A stretch of DNA of 64,000 nucleotides from Clostridium_I sp963725425 (GTDB lineage Bacteria; Bacillota; Clostridia; Clostridiales; Clostridiaceae): NCBI GenBank assembly GCA_963725425.1, contig CAVRYJ010000021.1:19827-83826 (forward strand), read 5' to 3'. Below the pieces are notes generated by a model. That model was not told the DNA's origin and ran no database searches. It saw only the letters and a program-made list of their open reading frames with translations. Of the stretch, positions 38,201 through 46,170 are shown in pieces. Made by a program: the position numbers and the translations under genes. Numbering within the stretch: the first letter of the stretch is position 1; each line of letters opens with the position of its first letter.

Positions 38201-40101
38201 AACTGTTAAAAAGCATTATTAGAACACAAAAAAGATTATTAAAGAAACATGGTCTTGATGACGCACCTCAGGTTCTTACTATATATAAAGAAGTGGAAAA
38301 ATATTGGTACGGGTCAGATAAGGCTGAAGGTTTAAGAAATTGGGACGTATTAGATGATGTTACAATTATGTTGGCAGATGATAATTTTGGGAACCTCCGT
38401 ACACTTCCTACTGAAAAAGAACGAAACCGTAAGTTCGGCTTTGGAATGTACTATCATTTTGATTATCATGGTGGACCTCGTTCTTATGAATGGGTAAATT
38501 CAACTCCACTTGAAAAGGTCTGGGAGCAGATGTCTATGGCATATGATTACGGGATACGGGATATATGGATTGTCAATGTTGGAGATTTAAAACCAATGGA
38601 ACAGCCAATTCCATATTTTTTAGACTTAGCATATGACTTTGATACTTGGGGAACTAATGGACAAAATAAGACTGCAGAATATGCAAAGCAGTGGGTAAAG
38701 CAACAGTTCGGAAAGGTTGTAGAACAAGATATAATTGATGGAATTGCAACTGTATTGTCAGATTATACGAGAATGAATGGCAAACGGAAACCTGAAATTA
38801 CTTTTGATTCAACATATAGCTATATAAATTATAATGAAGCGCAAAGGGTACTCACAAAAGCAATTAATATAGAAAAAAATTCTAGGAAATATCACCTTTG
38901 TATTCCTGAAGCATACAAAGATGCATACTATCAGTTAGTACATTATCCGGCAGTAGCATCGGCAAATGTGGTAAAGATGCAGATATTTGCTGGGCTTAAT
39001 AAGCTGTATTATGACAGGAAGAGTGTTCTTGCAAATTACTATGCTGAATTGGTAAAGCAATGTATGGAGACAGATAACAATATGCAAAGCTACTATAATA
39101 ACAGCATGTCTGATGGAAAATGGAATGGAATGATGAGCTCTCCTCATATCGGATATACAAAATGGAGTCCTGATGGCTCAACATATCCACAAGTAAGCTA
39201 TATTACTCCTAAAGATTATCCATATATGATTGTAGATGTAGAAGGAACAGAAAAGGAATGTCCTTCTGTAAAATTAAGTCTTCCTGTATTTACAAACCTG
39301 TGTAAAGAGAACTACGCTATCACCATCAGCAATGGCGGAAGCAAGTGGTTTGATTACAAAACGGAAACAAGTGCTGATTGGATAAAAATGGATAACGTTC
39401 AGGGGCGTATTGACAGTGCTAAGATAATAAAAGTTTCAGTAGATTGGACTAAACTTTCAAAGGCGTCAATTGGTGTAATCACAATTTTGGGTGCAGGAGA
39501 AACAGTAAAAGTGAATGTTACCGCAGAAGTTATAGATACTCATAGTTTACCGGATATGGCATTTACTGAGACACATGAAGTGGTATCTATTGAAGCAGAG
39601 CATACATCTAATAATGTAGCTAAATCTAATGTGGAATGGAAAGTAATTGAAAACTATGGACGTTCTTTGTCTTCCTTAAAAATGTTTCCCACAACGGTGT
39701 CATTTGAGAAGACGGAAGATGCACCATATTTGGAATATATAATAAATTTAAATGAAGATTTAGAGTATATATTGACAATCTATGTTGCACCCACAAATAA
39801 TCTTCACGAGAATAGTAGACTAAGATGTGGTGTATCTTTTGATGGAGAAACGCCAGTTATAGCAGATGCTCTACCGGTAGACTTTGTAGCTGGTACTAAC
39901 GGTAATAAAGCATGGGAGAAAGCGGTGATGGAAAATATCCATACTACGACTACTAGTCATAAATTGAGGAAGGGAACGCATACCCTCCATTTCTATGGTT
40001 TGGATGCTGGGCTTATATTGCAAAAGTTAGTTTTGTCCAAAGGAAAGCTTCCAAACTCCTATTTCGGACCAGAAGAGAGTTTTTATGTAGGTAAAACATA
40101 G
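35287..40101 (+). CDS. Two-module enzyme: uncharacterised six-hairpin-like glycosidase domain fused to GH115 alpha-glucuronidase
   Basis: A single open frame of 1604 residues. Residues 1 to about 655 form a beta-sandwich start (FMYGRNRGECPQNVPNEF, WMVRSDRLSHPVALVYD) and a helical region with conserved aromatic and acidic blocks (THGWWFDGMHTPGHSAYLIG, GIEYDAFSGTWCMAAL), reminiscent of (alpha/alpha)6 glycosidases; I do not know its activity. From about residue 658 (MTLVTAGKAATIYVD) the sequence is a complete GH115 xylan alpha-glucuronidase: DINMVTGITPEI, RGFFLNDEWPSLGSW, GNFLWPAMWSAVF, GTSHHEPMFRAGEEW, TLGMRGEQD, YHFDYHGGPRSYEW, IWIVNVGDLKPME, and a C-terminal beta domain. GH115 alone is usually 800-1000 residues. 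No signal peptide. The ATG at 35287 follows GGAG; a TTG at 35269 is less likely. Confidence 0.88.
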   Translation: MKFIITARNKEQESTDYLMLKEQGLSETIEISSGNGSPKNPFQSKVCIHNENETTWSGVIHVELPFDKTNPRYFLPAFMYGRNRGECPQNVPNEFPRLREEVKRPSAPCWMVRSDRLSHPVALVYDTGKIYGLCASPYFIINHGLKQQWKPEMEAEFYQYAGYTCSLSKGTVGYTLGYENAPWLFIQSHDVRNRSPLSDNCFELEAGETVEFTLDLYEFDAKTELDINAVIEEVYYRYHQSPRKASDIKTTVTDLAQAVYQDAWLPEDLSYSGQVFEDKNNGGYIYNKIISISWTNGLSVATPMLMAALRLGNESMRQQALSCITNIIEHSLNPSTGMPYEAYSDGKWSTHGWWFDGMHTPGHSAYLIGQSLFYILKAYDYEMRFKNYHHEDWLAFVKAILMKIEKTKNTDDEYPFVLSEKTGAGIEYDAFSGTWCMAALAYYCYLTGDKTHMYSLKQSEKHYYETYIKHMECYGGPLDTDKATDSEGILAYIKAIRFLHALTSEEQYLKHMKDAISYEFSFKFSYNSPIKVPPLSKIGWSSCGGSVTSIANPHIHPMSSNLVDELLYFVKNSGDKYVKDRMMDTIGWGCQTYNRYDKEYDYGKKGWMSERFCYSQGLVSEKNSDGSLASTWFCLMPWASGSIIDGLAGDYWDKCRESNMTLVTAGKAATIYVDSKGKDYEGLNLVVKSFAKDINMVTGITPEISTDIKKLKGTVVIAGSIGNNDLIDYLSAEGIINVSAIKNKRECYKIQVVENPVAGIDKAILVVGSDKRGTIYGIYHISELIGVSPWVYFGDVVPIRQSELIISENKLNTTSKEPSVKYRGFFLNDEWPSLGSWATVKFGDFNEEFYDKVFQLILRLKGNFLWPAMWSAVFSENGKSSSIANAKLANAYGIVMGTSHHEPMFRAGEEWKKINNQYGTNKAWDFSTNAEAITKFWEDGLLRNKDFESLITLGMRGEQDSALNGSEQENIELLKSIIRTQKRLLKKHGLDDAPQVLTIYKEVEKYWYGSDKAEGLRNWDVLDDVTIMLADDNFGNLRTLPTEKERNRKFGFGMYYHFDYHGGPRSYEWVNSTPLEKVWEQMSMAYDYGIRDIWIVNVGDLKPMEQPIPYFLDLAYDFDTWGTNGQNKTAEYAKQWVKQQFGKVVEQDIIDGIATVLSDYTRMNGKRKPEITFDSTYSYINYNEAQRVLTKAINIEKNSRKYHLCIPEAYKDAYYQLVHYPAVASANVVKMQIFAGLNKLYYDRKSVLANYYAELVKQCMETDNNMQSYYNNSMSDGKWNGMMSSPHIGYTKWSPDGSTYPQVSYITPKDYPYMIVDVEGTEKECPSVKLSLPVFTNLCKENYAITISNGGSKWFDYKTETSADWIKMDNVQGRIDSAKIIKVSVDWTKLSKASIGVITILGAGETVKVNVTAEVIDTHSLPDMAFTETHEVVSIEAEHTSNNVAKSNVEWKVIENYGRSLSSLKMFPTTVSFEKTEDAPYLEYIINLNEDLEYILTIYVAPTNNLHENSRLRCGVSFDGETPVIADALPVDFVAGTNGNKAWEKAVMENIHTTTTSHKLRKGTHTLHFYGLDAGLILQKLVLSKGKLPNSYFGPEESFYVGKT

Positions 40102-40212
40102 GGTAATTAGATAATTTAGTTAATATAAGTATTGCACCGCATGTAGCGATATTCCTGATGGTTTTATGGGAAACAATGTGAAACTAAATTAAATAAGAAA
40201 GGAAACTTTAAT

Positions 40213-41748
40213 ATGAAAAATAATCCTATTATTTGGGCTGACTATCCAGATATCGATATAATACGTGTAGAGGATACCTACTATATGGTTAGTACTACGA
40301 TGCATTTTATGCCAGGTTGTGTAATATTGCGTTCCTATAACCTTATCAACTGGGAGGTAGTAACCCATGTGTATGATGCTTTGGAAGATACACATAATCA
40401 AAAACTTGATGGTGAAAAACACATTTATGGAAAGGGGATGTGGGCGGCTTCCCTCCGTTATCATAAGGGTGAATTTTATGTATGTTTCGTAGCAAATGAT
40501 ACACATAAAACTTATTTATTTACAGCCTATGATATTAATGGCCCTTGGAAAAAACACACTATTGAAGGATTTTATCATGATTGCTCTCTACTGTTTGATG
40601 ATGATGAAAGAATTTATATTATTTATGGCAATACCGAGATTCATCTTACGGAATTAAAGAATGACCTTTCCGGTCCTAATCCAGGTGGATTGAATCGGAT
40701 TATAGTGAAAGAGAATGAGCCTCATTATGTTGGATATGAAGGTTCCCATCTCTATAAAATTAACGGTAAATACTATGCATTTTTTATACACATGCTGAAG
40801 TCCAAGGGTCGTAGAACAGAAGCATGTTTTGTGGCAGATTCTCTGGAAGGTGAATTTATTGGACAAGAGGTTTTTGATGACGATATGGGATATCACAATT
40901 CAGGTATTGCACAGGGAGGTATTGTGGATACGCCTGACGGTAAATGGTATTCTATATTGTTTCAGGATCATGGCGCAGTTGGCCGTATACCTGTCATTGT
41001 ACCATTGCATTGGGAAAATGAATTTCCTGTATTTGATAAAAAGGCACCTAAATATATTGAGGTGACCAGTACAAGGTCAGGCTATGAATACAATCCACTG
41101 GTTGGCAGTGACGATTTTATTTATGAGTTGGATGAAAAAGGAAAGATTCACCTAAAGAATTTTTGGCAATGGAATCACATACCAACAGAAGCTTTATGGT
41201 CAGTAATGGAAAAGCCCGGTACATACCGTATTCATTCCGGAAAAATTTGTTCCAATTTAAATTATGCAGTAAATACTCTAACTCAGCGTGCCATGGGGCC
41301 TGCCTGTGAAGCCATGGTAACTTTGGATGGTGGTGAACTCAAGGATGGCGACTATGCAGGTTTATGCTTCTTAATCAGCTCCTATGGCTTCATTGCACTT
41401 ACTAAAGAAGCCAGTCAAAATTATTTGGTAATGTGTGCAAGACCTACTGATGATAAATCCATCTTCGGTAATTTGGTGGACAGCCAGACAGCAGTAGAGT
41501 ATGCAAGAATTCCTGTAACGTCTAATAAAGTCAAGCTAAAGGCATATGGAAATTTTGTAGATAGTATAGATGAATGTGAGTTTTATTATAAAGATGGAGA
41601 AGCTTGGGAGAAGCTTGGTATTACCCACAATTTAGTATGGAAAATGGATGAATTTGTGGGATGCCGTTTTGGCTTGTTCCTGTTTTCTACGAAGGAAATT
41701 GGTGGAACTGCTGAATTCTCAAAGTTTAGGTATAATATTTTGAAATAA
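40213..41748 (+). CDS. GH43 glycosidase (arabinofuranosidase/xylosidase type)
   Basis: 511 residues, GH43 beta-propeller with a C-terminal beta-sandwich. The propeller start is IWADYPDIDIIRVEDTYYMV, with the catalytic Asp, then FYHDCSLLFDDDERIYI and VGYEGSHLYKINGKYY with the acid Glu. This pattern differs from the PDPS type of the other two GH43 proteins and fits the GH43_12-like group that trims arabinose or xylose from arabinoxylan oligosaccharides. Cytoplasmic. AAGAAAGGAAACTTTAAT precedes the ATG. It lies 111 bases after the GH115 chimera and 100 bases before the tandem esterase, all on the plus strand. Confidence 0.88.
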   Translation: MKNNPIIWADYPDIDIIRVEDTYYMVSTTMHFMPGCVILRSYNLINWEVVTHVYDALEDTHNQKLDGEKHIYGKGMWAASLRYHKGEFYVCFVANDTHKTYLFTAYDINGPWKKHTIEGFYHDCSLLFDDDERIYIIYGNTEIHLTELKNDLSGPNPGGLNRIIVKENEPHYVGYEGSHLYKINGKYYAFFIHMLKSKGRRTEACFVADSLEGEFIGQEVFDDDMGYHNSGIAQGGIVDTPDGKWYSILFQDHGAVGRIPVIVPLHWENEFPVFDKKAPKYIEVTSTRSGYEYNPLVGSDDFIYELDEKGKIHLKNFWQWNHIPTEALWSVMEKPGTYRIHSGKICSNLNYAVNTLTQRAMGPACEAMVTLDGGELKDGDYAGLCFLISSYGFIALTKEASQNYLVMCARPTDDKSIFGNLVDSQTAVEYARIPVTSNKVKLKAYGNFVDSIDECEFYYKDGEAWEKLGITHNLVWKMDEFVGCRFGLFLFSTKEIGGTAEFSKFRYNILK

Positions 41749-41847
41749 AAGTTAAGTCTAATGATTTTTTATCTCACTTTCAAAAGGTGCAAAAATCTAT
41801 AAACTAACAGATATTTTATAAAGTCATATAAATTGGAGGTCAAATAT

Positions 41848-44198
41848 ATGAGCAAATTAACAAATCAAACACTAAACAGTCATCTTCTTTCCTTTGATCC
41901 ATTGAATAAAAAGATTGAAATGTTTCAAAATCAAGGTGTGCATAAAATGCGTTATATTGAAGAGAGGCAAGGAGTTACCTTAATGGATAATGGCGATGTT
42001 GAATTTTGCTATTTCGCTCCTGAGGCGAAAAAAGTTCAGGTTGCCGGATGGGGCGGTTCCATGAGCAATGAAAAAATAGATTTATTGCCCGAAGGCAATG
42101 GCTATTTCAGCACAATCGTTTCGGGTATTAATTCGGGTTTCCATTATCATGATTACTTTGTAGATGGAAATATAATGATAAATTCATTGGCTCCTATAGG
42201 CTATGGCGGATTTAGAAATGTTAATTTTTTGAAGTTCCTAAAAGTAGCGATGATTTTTACTTAATAAAAGATGTCCCACATGGTTCAGTGCATATGGAAT
42301 TGTACAACTCCTCTGTTAACGGTAGAATAAAGTGCTGTTATGTTTACACCCCTCCAAAATACGAGGAAACTATTGAAAAAACATATCCTGTTTTATATAT
42401 TCAGCATGGAGTAGGAGAAAATGAATGCGGCTGGATATGGCAAGGGAAACTCAATTATATTATAGATAACTTGATAGCAGAAAAAAACTGCAAAGAAATG
42501 ATAGTTGTCATGAATACAGGTTATGCCTTTAAAAACCATGAGAATCCTGTATTTTTCCCTGGAGACTTTGATTCAGAGTTAATAAAGGATTGTATCCCAT
42601 TTATTGAAAATAAATATCGTACAAAACCTGACAGATGTAGCAGGGCTATTGCTGGATTGTCTTTGGGTGGTGCGCAAGCAAAAGCCATAGCTTTTAAACA
42701 CAAAGATCTTTTTGGTGCATTAGGAATATTTAGCGGAATGTTTGGCAACGCAAAGTCTTTCACAGAAAACGGTTTTGATTTCGATTTAATATTTTTATCC
42801 TGCGGAGTAGGCGAGCCCATGTGGCAAGGAATTTCAGAGACTGATAATACTCTGAAAAAAGCAGGTATAAACTGTATTGCCATGCAATTTCAAGGTTTTC
42901 ATGAATGGCATGTTTGGAGAGAAAGTTTAAGAGAATTTGCTAAATTATTATTTAATCACGACTCTGTTAAGCACTCTGCATCAGGAACAGACAGCAGTAC
43001 TACAAATACAGGAACAAACGATAAAACACAATTTTATGATATAAATTTAATTGATGAAGCTTATAATACACATAATATTAATCAAAGCTATAATTCATAT
43101 GGACTTAATTTTGATTCGGTTAACCGACAGCTTATTTTCGATGCTGATGAATATGGAAATCCTGCCGGCCGTTACAAAGAAGTAAGAAGCGGTGTTGAAG
43201 TAAATAAAGAAGGTACTGTAAGATTTAATTTTATAGCCAAAAATGCTCATAAGGTAGAAGTATCGGTGTTCGGCATGCCACATGTAGAGCTTAAGAAAAA
43301 TGATATGTATTGGGAAGCAGAAGTATCCAATATTGAGCCTGGATTCCACTATCATGATTATATAGTGGATGGAAGCGTTGCCATCAGTCAATCAGCTCCA
43401 GTAGGTTATGGTTGTTTCCGGCCGCTTAACTTCTTTGAGCTACCTGAACCTGATTTCAAATACCACGAGTTAAGAGATGTTCCTCATGGAACCATTACGT
43501 TAGAACAGTATAAGTCACAAGTAGAAAACGGTAGGATTCGCAGCTGCTATATATATACACCTCCAAAGTATGGCACTGAATCAAAGAAAAAGTATCCAGT
43601 TGTCTATTTACAGCATGGTGGTGGAGAAAACGAAACTGGATGGGTATGGCAGGGAAAGATTGCAAATATTATGGACAATCTTTTGGCTGAAAATGCCTGC
43701 GAAGAAATGATAATAGTTATGAACACTGGTTATTGTTTTAAAGAAGATGACACTTCTAACCCATTATTGGGTTCCTTTGATGAGGTAATCGTTAAAGATT
43801 GCATACCCTTTATAGATAAAAAATATAGAACTCTAACGAATAGAAATAGTAGAGCCATGGCAGGGTTATCAATGGGATCTATGCAAACTCAGAAAACTGT
43901 GTTTGCAAATAAAGACTTATTTGCTTGGGCCGGACTTTTTAGTGGCGGATTAATTATTAAAAATGATGAATTTGATTACTCTGATATACTGTATAGTAAA
44001 GAGAACTATGAAAACACTTTTAAGATGTTATATGTGGCATGTGGTACAAAAGAGGTCTTTTATGAAAACTGCATAAACAGCATTAAAGAGGTTCAAAGTC
44101 GTGGTATTAAACTGGAAACTTTCTTAGAATATGGTTATCATGACTGGACCTTTTGGAGACACTGCGTAAAGGACTTCTTAACAAAAGTATTTAGATAA
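41848..44198 (+). pseudogene. Tandem CE1-type esterase (two complete modules), one frameshift
   Basis: Two copies of the same architecture in one gene: an N-terminal early-set/CBM48-like domain (GDVEFCYFAPEAKKVQVAGW; second copy GTVRFNFIAKNAHKVEVSVF) then an alpha/beta-hydrolase of CE1. Module 1 has YPVLYIQHGVGENECGW, nucleophile motif GLSLGG and FHEWHVW with the catalytic His. Module 2 has YPVVYLQHGGGENETGW, GLSMGS and YHDWTFW. A Ser/Thr-rich linker (SGTDSSTTNTGTND) joins them. The frame breaks at about 42227 in a run of six T's; seven would restore NFFEVPKSSDDFYLIKDVPH. If the shift is real, only the second frame with 1.6 modules could be made. Such enzymes remove ferulate or acetate from xylan. 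ATG at 41848 follows GGAGG. Confidence 0.85.
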
Positions 44199-44498
44199 GC
44201 TGTAACGGAAGCAAATAAAGAAGCTTCCAAAGGTTTAAAACACAGAGGCTTCTTTAATATAAACCCTACAATCATTGATGCAATTCAAACAAAAACTACT
44301 TGTTTATTCGATAGTCTAAATGATGAAAAACTAAGTGTTTCAGCTTGGAGCAATGACCCACAGCATACTTATGCTGATGTGATTGTTGGACAAATAAGAC
44401 ATATAATGTATAACATTGGATACCTCAATGGCATATTGCGAGAGTTGAGCCTGCCAGAATCTGATTGGTATGCTTATAACGAACCAAAAGATTCTTGA
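44199..44498 (+). pseudogene. DinB-family protein, C-terminal fragment
   Basis: Directly after the esterase stop, 99 codons are open without a start. WSNDPQHTYADVIVGQIRHI, then MYNIGYLNGILREL, matches the metal-binding helix bundle of DinB/DUF1572-like proteins (His residues in the third and fourth helices). The N-terminal helices are missing. The expected role, thiol-transferase or unknown, is not related to xylan use. It is a left-over of rearrangement. Confidence 0.55.
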
Positions 44499-44597
44499 TT
44501 ATATAATACTGTATGAACATAATGCGAAATCGGTAAATTCCAATTTGTATAACTAAAGTAACATAATTTTTATCATGAAATTTCCCTTGTAGGTACC

Positions 44598-44762
44598 TAG
44601 GCATCATCAAAGAAATAACAAGTCAGTATTCTGGTATATTTCGTGGTATGCTTCGTCACCATAACCATTATATATATCACAATATGCGCAGGTAATGGTT
44701 CCTCACCTACCGCAAAATATCCTCAGAATCTTTGACTTGTTATTTCTTTTCAGATGCCTTAA
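44598..44762. repeat. Palindromic repeat family, long copy
   Basis: Outer arms TAGGCATCATCAAAGAAATA at 44598 and, on the other strand, TTAAGGCATCTGAAAAGAAA ending at 44762 are inverted repeats that continue through AACAAGTCA. A roughly 90-base core lies between. The same ends occur in a compact 75-bp copy at 60944-61018 and a half copy at 57432. No gene. Possibly a miniature transposable element that also acts as a terminator. Confidence 0.65.
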
Positions 44763-44843
44763 GTTCCTGTTTTAATCTTTTTACTTCTTCTGATAATTAT
44801 TTAATCTTTTTATTTTTAGCTAGAAAATTTGAATGGTAAAAGT

Positions 44844-44877
44844 AAAAACAAATATAGAGATTTTCTAATCTATTGTA
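44844..44877 (+). repeat. 34-bp direct repeat, left copy
   Basis: AAAAACAAATATAGAGATTT, continuing TCTAATCTATTGTA, recurs at 46028-46061 with 31 of 34 bases identical and the same orientation. The two copies bracket the serine hydrolase gene; this one ends one base before the AAGGAGG site. Confidence 0.75.
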
Positions 44878-44896
44878 CAAGGAGGTTGTTTTCTTA

Positions 44897-45950
44897 ATGT
44901 CTGCAATAAATCAAGAGTTGTTAAATAGCACCTTAAAAGCATGGAACTTTAATGGTGCTATCAGTGTAATAAAAGCTGGCAAAAATGTATATATGACTAC
45001 TTTTGGCATGGCTGATTTTGAAACAGGATCTCCATTCTCAACACATACAACGATGGAATTGGCATCTCTATCTAAACAGTTTACGGCTGTAGTTATCATG
45101 AAAATGTTTGAAAATGGATTAGTAGATTTGGAATCGAAAATCAGCAAATACATACCGGAATATTCACATGCAAATGAAATCACTATCCGAAATCTCTTGA
45201 ATCATTCATCTGGTATTCCTGATTATACTGGAGAAATAATAGTACCAAGTGCGCTTAGGCAATTAGATAACCAATGCACATCAGGAAACAATATAACTAC
45301 TAAAATGAAAATTGAATGTATGAATAACTTATGCAGGGCATACAGTATTGAAGAAATGCTTGGATTCAGTGAATACTCTTCCATTGCATTTCATACCAGG
45401 AGAAGGAACAGCTTATTCTAATACTAATTATTATTTCCTGTCACATATTATTGAAAAGGTGACAGGAAAATCATATGAGCAAACCCTAAGGAAAGCTATT
45501 TTTGAACCACTTGAGATGTTTGAATCACATGCAAGTGGACTTCGTGCAAAGGCTGCAGGATACATGATGGTTGAGGAAAATAACATAATTGTATGCGGAA
45601 GACATGGGATGAACAGTGGGGATAGCGGCGTTGTCTCCACAATAGAAGATATGACTAAGTGGTGTGAAGCTATATTAGATGGTAAACTTCTAAGTAAAAA
45701 AAGCTGGTCAGAATGTTTTAAACTGTATAAGGAGAGATTTGGTTTTGGATTTCAAAGTTACGGAAAATGGCTTGGACACAATGGAGGAATGCCAGGAATT
45801 GCTACCCATGAAAGGATTCACTTGGAGAGTAAAACTGCTTTAATATTAATGTGCAATTTAACTGGTTGTAGTAGAATTCAACATGGTGCAAATTGGAATA
45901 ATTTTGTCGATGAATTGATGGAAAATTTAAATTTTAGTAAAAGTAACTAG
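44897..45950 (+). pseudogene. Serine beta-lactamase-like hydrolase, frameshifted
   Basis: A class C beta-lactamase/DD-peptidase fold protein of the esterase-like group. The nucleophile motif SxxK is LASLSKQF in the first frame. The second frame has the YxN motif YSNTNYYFLS and the third motif GHNGGMPG. The first frame (44897-45421) and second (to 45950) must join near 45373-45390, where SIEEMLGF should lead into NTLPLHFIPGEGTAYSN; a one- or two-base indel is needed. ATG at 44897 follows AAGGAGG. In hemicellulose clusters such proteins can act as carbohydrate esterases, but this is only inference; peptidase-like roles are equally possible. Confidence 0.8.
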
Positions 45951-46027
45951 AAAACACTATTATAATTAAATGTTTAGATTAGTGTTTTTAACTTTGACCC
46001 TGTTTACACGTATGTGGTACTACCCCT

Positions 46028-46061
46028 AAAAACAAATGCAGGGATTTTCTAATCTATTGTA
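46028..46061 (+). repeat. 34-bp direct repeat, right copy
   Basis: AAAAACAAATGCAGGGATTT, continuing TCTAATCTATTGTA; differs at three positions from 44844-44877. It lies just downstream of the serine hydrolase, so the hydrolase gene may have been inserted or duplicated as a unit between the two. Confidence 0.7.
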
Positions 46062-46110
46062 TGAAATATGAGATGTAATGTTTCTTTGAAAGTAAAAAAT
46101 CCGGACAGAC

Positions 46111-46144
46111 CTCCATAATCTTAGTTACTATACAGATTATGGAG
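46111..46144. terminator. Bidirectional terminator-like hairpin
   Basis: CTCCATAATCT and AGATTATGGAG form perfect 11-bp arms around a 12-base loop, between the ends of the convergent serine hydrolase and GH95 genes. Flanking A and T tracts are modest, so strength is uncertain. Confidence 0.6.
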
Positions 46145-46170
46145 AATTATAGCATATTATGGTGATAATT

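Noticed and set aside
41848..44198. Programmed recoding in the tandem esterase
   Set aside because: There is no slippery heptamer with a following structure of the known kind; a one-base loss in a T-run explains it.
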